From the NCBI RefSeq assembly GCF_000211815.1, contig NZ_GL890956.1:21834-85833 (forward strand): a stretch of 64,000 nucleotides of DNA, written 5' to 3'. The DNA is from Moorena producens 3L (GTDB lineage: Bacteria; Cyanobacteriota; Cyanobacteriia; Cyanobacteriales; Coleofasciculaceae). The translations under genes and the position numbers were made by a program. Shown here one piece after another: positions 1 through 8,612 of the stretch (position 1 is its first letter; each line of letters opens with the position of its first letter). The notes beneath the pieces were generated by a model that was not told the DNA's origin, made no database searches, and was given only the letters and a program-made list of their open reading frames with translations.

Positions 1-33
1 AATTTGTTCTATAACTGAATCGTGTTTACTCAT
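1..33 (-). CDS. FkbM-type methyltransferase, 5' end only (runs off window)
   Basis: The first 11 codons read MSKHDSVIEQI on the minus strand and match MNKQDSVIEQI, the start of the complete methyltransferase at 579-1478. The downstream sequence to about 515 also matches the flank of that gene. This is therefore the start of a second FkbM-type gene copy that continues to the left of the window. Its function is inferred only from that match. Confidence 0.6.
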   Translation of the reverse strand, partial: MSKHDSVIEQI

Positions 34-515
34 GACTGTATTACCTTAAAACCCAACCAAATGTTTGGTCACTAGTTATCAGTGGGTGTATTATAGATTA
101 AATCTACCTAACATCAATCTAAATACTACCGTCTTCGGGGTTTGAGTAGCAACTGATACTGCTGACAAACTTATAGCGGTGTCCAGGATTCATCACCTAA
201 TTGAACGATAACCATCCAAAGTCAGTTGAGCGGTCTTTTGCCATGTGAAAAGCTTAGCACGTTGCCGTCCTTTCTCAATCTATAGATGCCCGGTGTTCTG
301 AGTCTTCTACAACTATTTCCATAGTGTTAACTAGTCCATCCACAGAATCTGGCTCAAATAAACTCGCTGCATCTCCTACCACTTCAGGCAAGGAAGAGGT
401 TAAGCGGCAGATAACTGGACATTGGCATTCCATTGGCTCTACGGTGGGCAAACCAAATCCCTCATAGCGGCTGGTATAAATTAGGGCTTGGGCGTTACGA
501 TATAGGGTTTTGAGT
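1..515. repeat. Diverged direct duplication of 1446-1963
   Basis: This segment matches 1446-1963 base for base with scattered substitutions and small indels. It covers the start of the FkbM gene, the intergenic spacer and the 3' part of the GT4 gene. The region thus began as a tandem array of GT4-FkbM units; the left unit has decayed while the right one is intact. Confidence 0.85.
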
Positions 516-538
516 AATAAATTGAGCAGTCAGAGTTT
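193..538 (-). pseudogene. Collapsed GT4 glycosyltransferase copy
   Basis: The sequence from 193 to about 515 matches the 3' part of the intact GT4 gene (1641-1963). It then jumps directly to AATTGAGCAGTCAGAGTTT (520-538), which matches 2649-2667 near the 5' end of that gene. About 690 bp of the middle has been lost. A 1-nt insertion relative to the intact copy (CAATCTATAG against CAATCATAG, near 280) also breaks the frame. It cannot encode a working glycosyltransferase and is a relic of the tandem duplication. Confidence 0.8.
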
Positions 539-578
539 TAGTTTTTCTATGGGATTACATGCTCAAAAGTTCTTGGAT

Positions 579-1478
579 TCAATTATCTTTTTCCAGTATT
601 TGCTTTAATAATTGCTTTATTTTTATCCTTACACCCCCCCCGAGTCTCCGGATTATCTTAAAGGGATGAGAGTTGCTTACCTTATCCAGTAGACTTTCTA
701 GGAAACTTGTCGCCCCTGCATATCTAGGAGGAAAACTAACTATTTTTTGATAGTCTAAAGGGTTAAAAAAACGCTCAGGAGTAAAGGGAGGATAAAAGGC
801 ATCATTGACTAAATCTTCACGCACATAAAATCCATTGGCAGAATATAATCCACAACCTACTAACACCATCCCCTTACGGCGAGCTAACTTCTCTAAAGCT
901 ACAAGAGAAGCTCCATAAGCAGTAGAATTATAATCCCAGCGATAATTAGGATCATAGGGCATGATCCATTCTTGAGGTGGTGGATAGGAATGATTATGCT
1001 CTAAACAAACAACTCTAGGTTGTATAACCGAAATAGCCTCATAAACGTAATAGTCATTACTATCAATATCCACTGAAAGAAAATCAATCTCTCCAGTAAG
1101 ACCAGCACTTTCAATTAAATCATTAATATTTTCGGCGTTAACTGCCGCTTCGATAAATTTTAAGCGACCTTCACCGATGGCATCTTGATAATTGGCTCGA
1201 ATAGTTTTTGCATAGTCTGGCAAGGATTCTATCCACAATCCTGTCCATCCCTTTTCTAAAAGATAATGACTATTGTTTTCTCGTCCTGTTTCGGCTCCAA
1301 ACTCCACAAAAACCCTGGATTTTATCCCAATTCTATGAAAGATTTCTTCTATAATGCCGTCTTCATCCGATTGAGAGTGTACCTTAAACCCAAAATGCTC
1401 TAACCTTCGTGGATCATCCCCTGCTCGAATCTTTCGGTCTTGTTCAATTTGTTCGATAACTGAATCCTGTTTATTCAT
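579..1478 (-). CDS. FkbM-family SAM methyltransferase
   Basis: A 299-residue protein with a class I SAM-methyltransferase core. VFVEFGAETG near residue 57 is the SAM-binding glycine loop, and FLSVDIDSNDYYVYEA near residue 133 is the FkbM motif with its acidic pair. Family members usually O-methylate sugars or small molecules. The gene lies just downstream of a GT4 glycosyltransferase on the same strand, which suggests methylation of a surface or exported glycan; that role is inferred. The C-terminal 35 residues are basic (RIKIKQLLKQ). Start chosen at the only ATG consistent with the duplicated copy at position 33. Confidence 0.8.
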   Translation of the reverse strand: MNKQDSVIEQIEQDRKIRAGDDPRRLEHFGFKVHSQSDEDGIIEEIFHRIGIKSRVFVEFGAETGRENNSHYLLEKGWTGLWIESLPDYAKTIRANYQDAIGEGRLKFIEAAVNAENINDLIESAGLTGEIDFLSVDIDSNDYYVYEAISVIQPRVVCLEHNHSYPPPQEWIMPYDPNYRWDYNSTAYGASLVALEKLARRKGMVLVGCGLYSANGFYVREDLVNDAFYPPFTPERFFNPLDYQKIVSFPPRYAGATSFLESLLDKVSNSHPFKIIRRLGGGVRIKIKQLLKQILEKDN

Positions 1479-1640
1479 GACTGTATTACCTTAAAACCCA
1501 ACAAAATTTTTGGTCACTACTTATCAGTGATAACGGGTATATATATTAAATCTACCTCACACCAATCCAAATACTACCGTCTTCGGGGTTTGATTAGCAA
1601 CTGATACTGCTGACAAACTTATAGCTGTGTCCAGGATTCA

Positions 1641-2759
1641 TCACCTAATTGAACGATAACCATCCAAAGTCCGTTGAGCGGTCTTTTGCCACGTGAAAAG
1701 CTTAGCACGTTGCCGTCCTTTCTCAATCATAGATGCTCGGTGTTCTGAGTCTTCTACAACTATTTCCATAGCGTTAACTAGTCCATCCACAGAATCTGGC
1801 TCAAATAAACTAGCTGCATCTCCTACTACCTCAGGTAAGGAAGAGGTTAAGCAGCAGATAACTGGACATTGGCATTCCATTGCCTCTAGGGGCGGTAAAC
1901 CAAATCCCTCATAGCGGCTGGTGTAAATTAGGGCTTGGGCATTACGATATAGGGTTTTAAGTAGGGCATCATCACCCCTAAGATAGATGAAATTTTGCCG
2001 CATATTATGGTCTTCCATAACCCTTAATTCGGATTCCAAAAAATCACAGGAACCCCCAAAACAGACTAATTTGAAATTATCCCGTAATTTAGGACTAGCA
2101 GCAAACGCTTTGAGGACTATTTCAAAATTTTTATATTTTGAACGAGTTCCCACATACAGGAAGTAAGGCTGACTACGGAAATCCTTTGGTAATTCACATT
2201 CGTTAGCGTCTTGAATTCGACTTGCCCAATAGGTTACTTGAGTTTTTTTCGGATTAACTCCCAATAATTCTACTAAATCATTTTGGGTATTTTCGGAAGC
2301 TACAAAAATTAAATCGGCTTGTTCAACTAGCTGTTGCTTATTTTTAATTAATGGCTGAAACTTAGCTTGTCCTGATAAAAATTTCTCTGGAATCATATCA
2401 TGGATCGTGATCACAAGTTTCTTAGGTTTAACAATCTCCACTAAGTCAGCATCATAGTAGGTAGGATGATAGATATCATATTGTCTACCAAATCTATGGA
2501 CAAACCATTGAAAGGATAGTTTATTAATAGTGTCATTAATGGAATTAATCCTCGTAAAGGGCAATTTTGGTATCACCCCATATCCCGTGAGTTGATCGCG
2601 ATACTCTGAAATATCATATCCATCGCTCTTGATGCCACGATGCCAATGAATTGAGCAGTCAGAGTTTGGCGATAACTCTCGCATTAACTCAATAAAAATT
2701 CGGGATATACCACCAAATTTCTGGATGGCAAACATTTGATGGTCGTAGAGAATATCCAT
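1641..2759 (-). CDS. Glycosyltransferase family 4 (GT-B fold)
   Basis: A 372-residue GT-B glycosyltransferase. The N-terminal acceptor half starts MDILYDHQMF and contains the GGISR segment. The C-terminal donor half carries LYVGTRSKYKNFEIVLKAF and the GT4 E-x7-E signature in YEGFGLPPLEAMECQCPV, followed by LPEVVGDAASLFEP. GT4 enzymes transfer sugars with retention from nucleotide-sugar donors in the cytoplasm. Acceptor and sugar cannot be read from sequence; mannosyl- or rhamnosyltransferase are common assignments. It probably shares a transcript with the FkbM gene 162 bp downstream. Confidence 0.85.
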   Translation of the reverse strand: MDILYDHQMFAIQKFGGISRIFIELMRELSPNSDCSIHWHRGIKSDGYDISEYRDQLTGYGVIPKLPFTRINSINDTINKLSFQWFVHRFGRQYDIYHPTYYDADLVEIVKPKKLVITIHDMIPEKFLSGQAKFQPLIKNKQQLVEQADLIFVASENTQNDLVELLGVNPKKTQVTYWASRIQDANECELPKDFRSQPYFLYVGTRSKYKNFEIVLKAFAASPKLRDNFKLVCFGGSCDFLESELRVMEDHNMRQNFIYLRGDDALLKTLYRNAQALIYTSRYEGFGLPPLEAMECQCPVICCLTSSLPEVVGDAASLFEPDSVDGLVNAMEIVVEDSEHRASMIEKGRQRAKLFTWQKTAQRTLDGYRSIR

Positions 2760-2805
2760 GGTGACTTTTAACTTCTTAACAGACTACCTTAGGGGAAGGC
2801 AAGAG

Positions 2806-2869
2806 GCAATAGGCATGCTAGCAATAGGCATGCTAGCAATAGGCATGCTAGCAATAGGGAAAGGCAAGA
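2806..2869. repeat. 15-bp tandem repeat GCATGCTAGCAATAG x3
   Basis: Three copies of GCATGCTAGCAATAG, flanked by GGCAATAG and GGCAAGAG, lie directly upstream of the GT4 start. The same unit on the opposite strand recurs at about 63350-63395. Apparent short proteins here are only translations of the repeat. Confidence 0.9.
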
Positions 2870-2871
2870 GT

Positions 2872-2956
2872 TGCGTAGGGTGTGTTAGGGACGGGCTCGC
2901 CTTTATTTTCAGCTCTAACGCCAGGGTTGGCACAGCCCGTCCCGTAACGCACCACC
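2872..2956. repeat. Palindromic dispersed element (family A), copy 1
   Basis: About 85 bp with arms TGCGTAGGGTGTGTTAGGG and CCCGTAACGCACCACC that pair to form a long hairpin. A TTGATGCACCC sequence at 2982-2992 resembles the outer terminal repeat of the full-length family member at 55269-55408. Other copies lie at 3680, 17625, 21551, 24051, 32157 and 55269. Confidence 0.8.
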
Positions 2957-3025
2957 GGGTATATATACTAATCCTTCTGTTGATGCACCCGTAAATCAAG
3001 GACAGGTTTTATAATTTCCAAAGTT

Positions 3026-3574
3026 TTATTGTTGAATAGGTTCAAAAATTATATTGTAAGTATGATGCCCGTCGGGGTATCTCAGCCTTCCTGTTGCTAT
3101 TTTAGCATTTTGACATTGCCCCTTACCCACTAATTTTGTGCCTGAAACATCATACCAATCTAAATCCCATGTATCGTTTTTATTATAGTTGATTTGAAAT
3201 CTTACAGGGTTGGGAAACTTATGAGTATATTTACCACTTGTTACTGATATTTGTTCTAGGTTCTTGTTTCCAGGATATGGATGGTCAAGAAGATACACTA
3301 TACCTGTTACCAATGTATCGTTATCTCTTTCTATTATCTCTAGATTTTCGACTTCTCCAAACTCTAGATGTTTAAGGTCTGTCCGATTATATTTTGCTTC
3401 AATTCTTTGATTATTCTTGAATAACGATTTGCAATGCCCTTTTGGACAATTTTGGTTGATGATTGGAATCAAGCATCTAATTTCTGGTGTAACAATAGCG
3501 ACGACAATACCAACAGCGGAAATAATCAACCCTATTGCAGTAGTTGTTTTTTCCCAATTCCATTGATTTAGCAT
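3026..3574 (-). CDS. Hypothetical membrane-anchored protein
   Basis: A 182-residue protein I do not recognise. Residues 12-30 (TAIGLIISAVGIVVAIVTP) form one hydrophobic helix preceded by a lysine, consistent with a signal anchor. The rest is polar and probably outside the cytoplasm. It has three cysteines soon after the helix (CLIPIINQNC, GHC) and one near residue 154, and looks beta-rich. It is bordered by an IS630 insertion and repeats, so no operon partner is evident. Confidence 0.55.
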   Translation of the reverse strand: MLNQWNWEKTTTAIGLIISAVGIVVAIVTPEIRCLIPIINQNCPKGHCKSLFKNNQRIEAKYNRTDLKHLEFGEVENLEIIERDNDTLVTGIVYLLDHPYPGNKNLEQISVTSGKYTHKFPNPVRFQINYNKNDTWDLDWYDVSGTKLVGKGQCQNAKIATGRLRYPDGHHTYNIIFEPIQQ

Positions 3575-3799
3575 AATTTTATTGAATGTACCTCATAATT
3601 ATGGTATATAATATATTTCCAGTTTACTAATGATCATCTCCGAAATCAAATAAAAAAGATAGAGCACAGTAACCTTTTGGGGTGCATCTCCTAAAAGCTG
3701 TTTGACCCGGTGGTGCGTTACGGGGCGGGCTGTGCCAACCCTGGCGTTAGAGGCTGAAAATGAGAACCCCCCCTAACGCACCCTACTGGACTGACACAG

Positions 3800-5004
3800 C
3801 TAATTTGGTGCATTAGAATCTGCCATCTCTTCCTCTTCAAACACTGGATAAAGATGTTTAAGTTTGACTCTGGCATCCGGGGTTGAAAAATGCCAAATTA
3901 CTTGACTGGCTGTTTTGTTTCGCTCTTGTTCCCAAGCTTTTAACTTCTTTTCCAATTTTTCAGGACTAGAAATCCTGCGGGCTAAACATTGTTTGGTTAA
4001 AATGCTTAGTTCAATCTCTGCGACATTCAACCAACTGCCATTACGAGGAGTATGATAAATTTCTAGTCGTCTGGCAAGACGATGAGCTTCATCAGCCGGG
4101 AAAGCTTCATAAAGAGAAGCAATATTATGAGTATTGAGATTATCGCAGACTAACTTGACTTTAAGAGCATGGGGATAGTCAACATCCAGTAATTGGCGAA
4201 TTTCTTCCGCCCAGTCTACACGAGACCGTTCGCGTAGCGTGGCCAATAGGCCATGGTCTCGATTGCTAACTCGCCGCCATCCAGCATTAGGGTCAAAAAA
4301 CATAAACAGGGCTTGTGTCCCTTCACGAGTATAGTGATAATCTTCTTTCTGGTCAAGACGACGGTTGCATTTTAATCGGTTTATAGAGATGATCTAGGAG
4401 TTGGACTGATGCTTCATCCATACAAATCAATGGCTGATCTCGACAATGGGATGAACAGTAAAGGTCTAAAATTACTTCCATCTGGGCGACAAATCTGGCC
4501 AAATCTCGTTCAGGAATACAGAAACGTTTTACTTTCCAAGGACGTAGCTGGTTTTTTTTAAAGTGCGACGTACCGTTTCACGAGAGATTTCTGTGACTAC
4601 TCTTCGCTTTTTCAGTTCCGATGTCAGTAGTCTAATCGTCCAATCTGCTCTTCCTTCTGGAGGGTCTGAACAACACATGGCAATGATTTGGGCTTCTGTC
4701 GCGCCATCTATTTTTGGTGGAGTTGGTGGTTTCTTTCTTAACTTTCTATTGAGTGCTGGTTCTTCTCCTTGGGTCAGATATCTTTTTCTGATACGCCCTA
4801 CGGTATTTCGATGTAGATTTAAAGCAAGGGCTATCCCTTCATCTGTCCATTTATCTATCGCTTGTTCTCCTTCGTCACACATCAGAAGAACCCGCTTAGT
4901 GCAGGATTTTCTTGGCAGGAGCATAGCCATTGCGACTGATGTTTTCTAGTCTTCGTCTTTGTTCGATTGTCAGCAGCACTTTATCTCTACGACCTCTTCC
5001 CATT
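3800..5004 (-). pseudogene. IS630-family transposase, frameshifted
   Basis: The gene starts at ATG 5004 (MGRGRRDKVLLTIEQRRRLE), loses frame near 4910 and continues in another frame as the helix-turn-helix part (DEGIALALNLHRNTVGRIRKRY). A further break lies at about 4300-4530. The DDE half follows, with VKLVCDNLNTHN and YHTPRNGSWLNVAEIELS, typical of IS630 transposases. An in-frame stretch RDHGLLATLRERS is the translation of a dispersed repeat (4221-4261) inserted in the gene. At least two frame breaks make it inactive as written. Confidence 0.8.
4221..4261. repeat. Dispersed GTTCGCGTAGCGTGGCC repeat inside a transposase
   Basis: The core GTTCGCGTAGCGTGGCC is followed by an AATAGGCC variant of the usual AAAGGCC, enclosed by the inverted pair CGAGACC and GGTCTCG. 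It keeps the reading frame and adds about 13 residues not expected in an IS630 transposase. The same core occurs elsewhere near 10835, 27224, 36491, 45468, 46862 and 60457. Confidence 0.75.
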
Positions 5005-5095
5005 TTTTTGACCTCAAATAATCATCCTTCTATTCCACTATTTTAGCTGTGCCAGTCCACTACACAAAATTTTCAAATATGAGATGCACCCACCT

Positions 5096-5190
5096 TTTAC
5101 CTATTGCCTATTGCCTATTGCCTATTGCCTATTGCCTATTGCCTATTGCCTATTGCCTATTGCCTCTTGCCTTTTGCCTCTTGCCCTTTG
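5096..5190. repeat. Heptamer array (ATTGCCT)n
   Basis: About ten copies of ATTGCCT, then diverged CTTGCCT/TTTGCCT units. It is an STRR-type heptamer repeat between the IS630/MITE composite and the 3' end of the next gene. Confidence 0.9.
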
Positions 5191-5199
5191 GGACTATGT

Positions 5200-6249
5200 T
5201 CACAACCCAGATACAAACGCTATATCAGGTTCTTTGAGTTGATTACTATCTTCCTTTGTTTGTAAATTATGATAGACTTTACTCAATTGATGTTCACGCT
5301 CTGATCCAGAAACCATTAGGAATAAATTAGCGCTTGTAGCACTCCCTAACGTTAGTGCTGCTTCTGGAGTTGGTATAGATTTTAGTACTCTTGGGTTAGA
5401 ATCTACGATCCAGCCCCGGAGGTTTTGATTGTAAAGATTCACCAGAGAGGACATCAATGCTTCACGTCTGTGCTCATTTAGATTCTTTGCACTCACTTCC
5501 ATCATGATCACTAGATTTGGTGAGCGCTGAATGGTTTCTATGGCACCATTTAATACGGCAAATTCGTATCCTTCTACATCAATTTTGATAGCATCTATTT
5601 GGGATAATCCCAACTCCGAAAGTATGGAGTCTAGATTACGGACTGGAATTGATATCTTTTCACGCAAGACAGACCGTTTAGTATCATCCATACCACTAAA
5701 TGCGGATTCCTGGGTAATATAAAAGTCTGTTTCTCCATCTTGATCACCGACGCATAGGTCATGGCAAGAAACTAACTGTTGTAAGTGGTTAACTTCTACA
5801 TTTTGTTGTAAAAGCTGGTAGGCATCTGGGTTAGGTTCAAAGGCATGAACACAACCCCTAGAAGTTAATTTGGTAGCTGATGATACGGCGTAGTAACCAA
5901 AGTTTGCTCCTACATCTAGCACAATGGAATTGGCATCCAGCAGACCTAAAAAGAGTTGGGCATCAAAGTATTCTTGGTAATGACCATAGTAAAAGTCACA
6001 GCCCAGTCGATCCCCAACATCAACGTGGAATGTCAAGCCTGATGGCAAATTCACTGCTTGGATATCCCGAACCCCTACTGGATGGAGTTTCTCTCGAAGC
6101 GATCGCAAAAACAAGGTGTAGGGTACCGCCAAGTTGGGAAAATCCATCGCCTGAGGCAGAAAATGATGGAATACCTGAAGATAAATCTCCATCTTATCCA
6201 ACTGATTTATGGACTCATGGCTAGGTAAATGCTCTTCCTGACTATCCAT
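5200..6249 (-). CDS. FkbM-family SAM methyltransferase
   Basis: A 349-residue protein. After an N-terminal extension of about 100 residues, VLDVGANFGYYAVS is SAM motif I and HAFEPNPDAY the acidic loop. IDAIKIDVEGYEFAVLNGA is the diagnostic FkbM motif. The family O-methylates sugars and other hydroxylated substrates; the substrate here is unknown. The next gene on the same strand ends its predecessor role 20 bp away (another methyltransferase at 6270), so the two may be cotranscribed. The last residues (DIAFVSGL) run close to the heptamer array, so the C-terminus may have been altered. Confidence 0.8.
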   Translation of the reverse strand: MDSQEEHLPSHESINQLDKMEIYLQVFHHFLPQAMDFPNLAVPYTLFLRSLREKLHPVGVRDIQAVNLPSGLTFHVDVGDRLGCDFYYGHYQEYFDAQLFLGLLDANSIVLDVGANFGYYAVSSATKLTSRGCVHAFEPNPDAYQLLQQNVEVNHLQQLVSCHDLCVGDQDGETDFYITQESAFSGMDDTKRSVLREKISIPVRNLDSILSELGLSQIDAIKIDVEGYEFAVLNGAIETIQRSPNLVIMMEVSAKNLNEHRREALMSSLVNLYNQNLRGWIVDSNPRVLKSIPTPEAALTLGSATSANLFLMVSGSEREHQLSKVYHNLQTKEDSNQLKEPDIAFVSGL

Positions 6250-6269
6250 TAATTCGTCAACTCGTCTAG

Positions 6270-6965
6270 TTATTGTTTAGCAAAATTATACTTTGGCGTG
6301 ACAATCTCAGGTGAGGGAACTAAATCACTGACTTGTAACTCAACTGTAGATGCTAAAAATATTCGGCGTCTTTGGTGCTTGGTCTCCGTTTCCCAGAAAT
6401 CTTCATGGTCTACATAACCCTGATAGTCGTATAGATATGGAAATCCTGAAACTTGGAGCATTTTCAGCAAGCAACTTCGGCTAGGAATCATGGCATGGTA
6501 GGTTAAGCCCTGGGTTTCATTTTTGCCTTCTTCAACTATATAGGTAACTGGTTCATTTAAAGGAACATTCATACTTTCAATAAATAACACTTTTTTGGTT
6601 AATAACTGCAAATTACGAATGACTTTGAAGGGATTTTCTGTATGATAGAGCAAGCCAAAGCAAAACACTAAGTCTGCTGCCGAAAATTGAGACATTTGTT
6701 GGGTAGATTCAACATCAACCTGATAAAACTTAGCTTCAGGTACCCGTTTACTTGCCTCTTCAACAAGTTCTTGTCTCCCCTCTAAACCAATTACATTTAC
6801 TCCCCAATTCACCAGCTTTTCAGAAAACCAACCGGGACCACATCCCACGTCAAGGCAACTGGTAAAACTTAATCCCTGATGGAGTCTAAGCTGATTGAGA
6901 ACGTTTTCTGCTACAGCCCAGCGGGCTTGATTAATCGCAATATAGAAAGGTTCATCAAATAACAT
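6270..6965 (-). CDS. Class I SAM methyltransferase
   Basis: About 231 residues starting MLFDEPFYIAINQARW. CLDVGCGPGWFSEKL is the SAM-binding motif I and FCFGLLYHTENPF matches the catalytic region of the Methyltransf_11/25 group. I chose ATG 6965 because the upstream in-frame codons (to 7151) translate tandem repeats (PYSLLPAPYSLLP) and cannot be genuine. The substrate is unknown. The adjacent FkbM gene suggests a joint small-molecule or glycan methylation role, which is inference. Confidence 0.75.
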   Translation of the reverse strand: MLFDEPFYIAINQARWAVAENVLNQLRLHQGLSFTSCLDVGCGPGWFSEKLVNWGVNVIGLEGRQELVEEASKRVPEAKFYQVDVESTQQMSQFSAADLVFCFGLLYHTENPFKVIRNLQLLTKKVLFIESMNVPLNEPVTYIVEEGKNETQGLTYHAMIPSRSCLLKMLQVSGFPYLYDYQGYVDHEDFWETETKHQRRRIFLASTVELQVSDLVPSPEIVTPKYNFAKQ

Positions 6966-7015
6966 GGTTATAATTTGGATAAAATTCTTGATAAACAACT
7001 TAAATAGCAAACGGA

Positions 7016-7131
7016 GTAGGGAGTAGGGAGTAGGGAGCAGGGAGTAGGGAGCAGGGAGTAGGGAGTAGGGAGCAGAGGCACCCTCCCCACACCTCCCACA
7101 CCTCCCACACCTCCCACACTTCCGACACTTC
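7016..7131. repeat. Heptamer array (GGGAGTA/GGGAGCA)n and (CCTCCCACA)n
   Basis: Eight or so GGGAGTA/GGGAGCA units (7016-7075) are followed by a 9-bp CCTCCCACA array (7082-7131). They separate the converse gene blocks at 6270 and 7266. Confidence 0.85.
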
Positions 7132-7265
7132 CCTAGATTATGGGTATTCAACCGGATTTGAGATCAGTCCCAGGAGCAACAGTGGAACTTATGGCAGTTT
7201 TCCCTGATGCGATCGCGACACATTCCGGTAAACTGAGGGGTGGTTTATCGTATGATCTAGTAGCA

Positions 7266-7460
7266 ATGAAAATCGGGCAAAAAGTAAAAGTGTTTCGTCT
7301 AAGAGACCGGGTAGGCAACGACATCGCAAATAAACTGGGAAAAGTAGGCACGATCACAGATTATAAAATGACCGATGGCAGTGGAGTTGGCGCAACGGTG
7401 AAATTTGAGGACAACTCCTCTACCTGGTTCTTTGAGGATGAATTGAAAGTCGTAGACTAG
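7266..7460 (+). CDS. Small conserved cyanobacterial protein, DUF2862-like
   Basis: A 64-residue protein starting MKIGQKVKVFRLRDRV and ending WFFEDELKVVD. It looks like a small beta-barrel (SH3-like) DUF2862 protein, a family common in cyanobacteria and plastid lineages with no settled function. The start at 7266 fits the family length; 42 extra upstream codons in frame show no conservation signs. It lies 42 bp before the Get3d-like ATPase and chlG on the same strand, so a shared role near chlorophyll synthesis is possible but inferred. Confidence 0.65.
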   Translation: MKIGQKVKVFRLRDRVGNDIANKLGKVGTITDYKMTDGSGVGATVKFEDNSSTWFFEDELKVVD

Positions 7461-7502
7461 ATTTTAGTAACCGCGATCGCACCGAGGCAAAAGACTTGCA
7501 CT

Positions 7503-8603
7503 ATGGCACGGATTCTAACATTTCTGGGTAAAGGCGGCACAGGTCGCACTACTGTGGCAATTGCTGCCGCTAAGCAGCTGTCGAGCCTCGGTCAACGAGT
7601 GCTACTGGTAGGACAAGACCCAAGTCCTAGCTTTGGACTGCTACTGGGGCTATCCCCAACGTCTGACCCGGTGGAAATAAGTCCTAACCTCCGGGTAGTA
7701 CAGCTAATGACTACAGTACTACTGGAACGCAGCTGGGAAGATGTTAAAAAGCTAGAGGAGCAATATTTGCGATCGCCTACCCTAAAAAATGTCTATGGTC
7801 AAGAACTGGGCATCTTACCGGGGATGGATCATGCTTTAGCCCTCAACGCCCTTCGGGAGTACTACCAAAGCGGTCAGTATGACGCGATCATCTACGATGG
7901 CACCTGCTCTCAAGCTACCCTGAGAATGTTGGGAATGCCAGAAATTATCAGTTGGTATAGTCGTAGATTTCGCCAAGTCATGGCAGATTCTGACCTGGGC
8001 AAAGCCCTTTCCCCCTTTATCCAACCAGTCACTAGCGCCATCCTAAATGTGTCATGGACGAGTGACGACTTGGCTGGTGAATCAAGTAATAAGGCCAACA
8101 ATATGTTGGAGGATGGAAAAAATGCGATCGCAAATCCCAATCGGGTCGCATCCTATCTGGTCACTACCGATGACCCCCTAGCCATGGCCACAGCCAAGTA
8201 TCTGTGGGGTAGTGCCCAACAAGTGGGTGTTACTGTCGGTGGTGTGCTGGTCAACCAAACCCCGGTAACCCCAGCAATAGAATCGGAATTTGCCCCTCTA
8301 GTCGTTAATGCTCTTCCCACTTCCCCACCAGGGGAAGATTGGCAATCCCTGATCGATGCCCTGCCAGATTTTAAACAGGCATCCCAGGCACCCAGACCCA
8401 TGACTATCGACATTCCTGGTCGCAACGTTCGTTTATTCTTACCAGGTTTTAACAAAAAGCAGGTGAAACTGACCCAATACGGTCCAGAAGTCACCGTTGA
8501 AGCCGGGGATCAACGGCATAATATCCTGCTTCCCCCACAACTTAGTGGTCAATCCGTGAAAGGGGCTAAGTTTCAAGATGGCTATTTGATAATTTCATTC
8601 TAG
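7503..8603 (+). CDS. Get3d/ArsA-like ATPase with C-terminal alpha-crystallin-like domain
   Basis: A 366-residue member of the ArsA/Get3 NTPase family. The N-terminus has the deviant Walker A GKGGTGRTT (residues 9-17): the signature lysine K10 is kept, but the P-loop lysine is R15. The C-terminal 70 residues (IPGRNVRLFLPGF to GYLIISF) look like an alpha-crystallin domain, the architecture described for Get3d of cyanobacteria and chloroplasts. It lacks the obvious CxxC of fungal Get3. It sits 9 bp before chlG, so cotranscription is likely. A role with membrane proteins or cofactors of the photosynthetic membrane is plausible but unproven. Confidence 0.8.
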   Translation: MARILTFLGKGGTGRTTVAIAAAKQLSSLGQRVLLVGQDPSPSFGLLLGLSPTSDPVEISPNLRVVQLMTTVLLERSWEDVKKLEEQYLRSPTLKNVYGQELGILPGMDHALALNALREYYQSGQYDAIIYDGTCSQATLRMLGMPEIISWYSRRFRQVMADSDLGKALSPFIQPVTSAILNVSWTSDDLAGESSNKANNMLEDGKNAIANPNRVASYLVTTDDPLAMATAKYLWGSAQQVGVTVGGVLVNQTPVTPAIESEFAPLVVNALPTSPPGEDWQSLIDALPDFKQASQAPRPMTIDIPGRNVRLFLPGFNKKQVKLTQYGPEVTVEAGDQRHNILLPPQLSGQSVKGAKFQDGYLIISF

Positions 8604-8612
8604 GTAGTAGCT

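Larger units (their letters stand above)
3786..5060 (-). mobile_element. IS630/Tc1-mariner family insertion sequence
   Basis: A 1275-bp element. Its ends are imperfect inverted repeats: CTGGACTGACACAGCTAA at the left and, read inward, GTGGACTGGCACAGCTAA at the right. It is bounded by TA dinucleotides (3784-3785 and 5061-5062), the TA target duplication expected for IS630/Tc1-mariner transposases. It carries one transposase gene on the minus strand, now broken. It landed in a pre-existing MITE, which gives the relative age of the two insertions. Confidence 0.85.
3680..5091. repeat. Family A MITE, copy 2, split by the IS630 element
   Basis: The left part (3680-3785) begins GGGTGCATCTC and contains the GTGCGTTACGGGG palindrome; the right part (5061-5091) ends GAGATGCACCC. 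Joined, they form an element of about 135 bp closely like 55269-55408. Flanks ACCTTTTG (3672-3679) and ACCTTTTA (5092-5099) are a near-perfect 8-bp target duplication. The IS630 element sits at a TA inside it. Confidence 0.8.

Noticed and set aside
2758..2994. Frames on both strands over the GT4 upstream region
   Set aside because: They translate a 15-bp repeat and a palindromic element and have no support.
4304..4528. Programmed frameshift in the IS630 transposase
   Set aside because: More than one break, plus an inserted repeat, points to decay rather than controlled slippage.
6966..7151. N-terminal extension of the methyltransferase (KCGRCGRCGRCG...)
   Set aside because: Encoded by 9-bp and 7-bp repeats; the domain starts at MLFDEPF.
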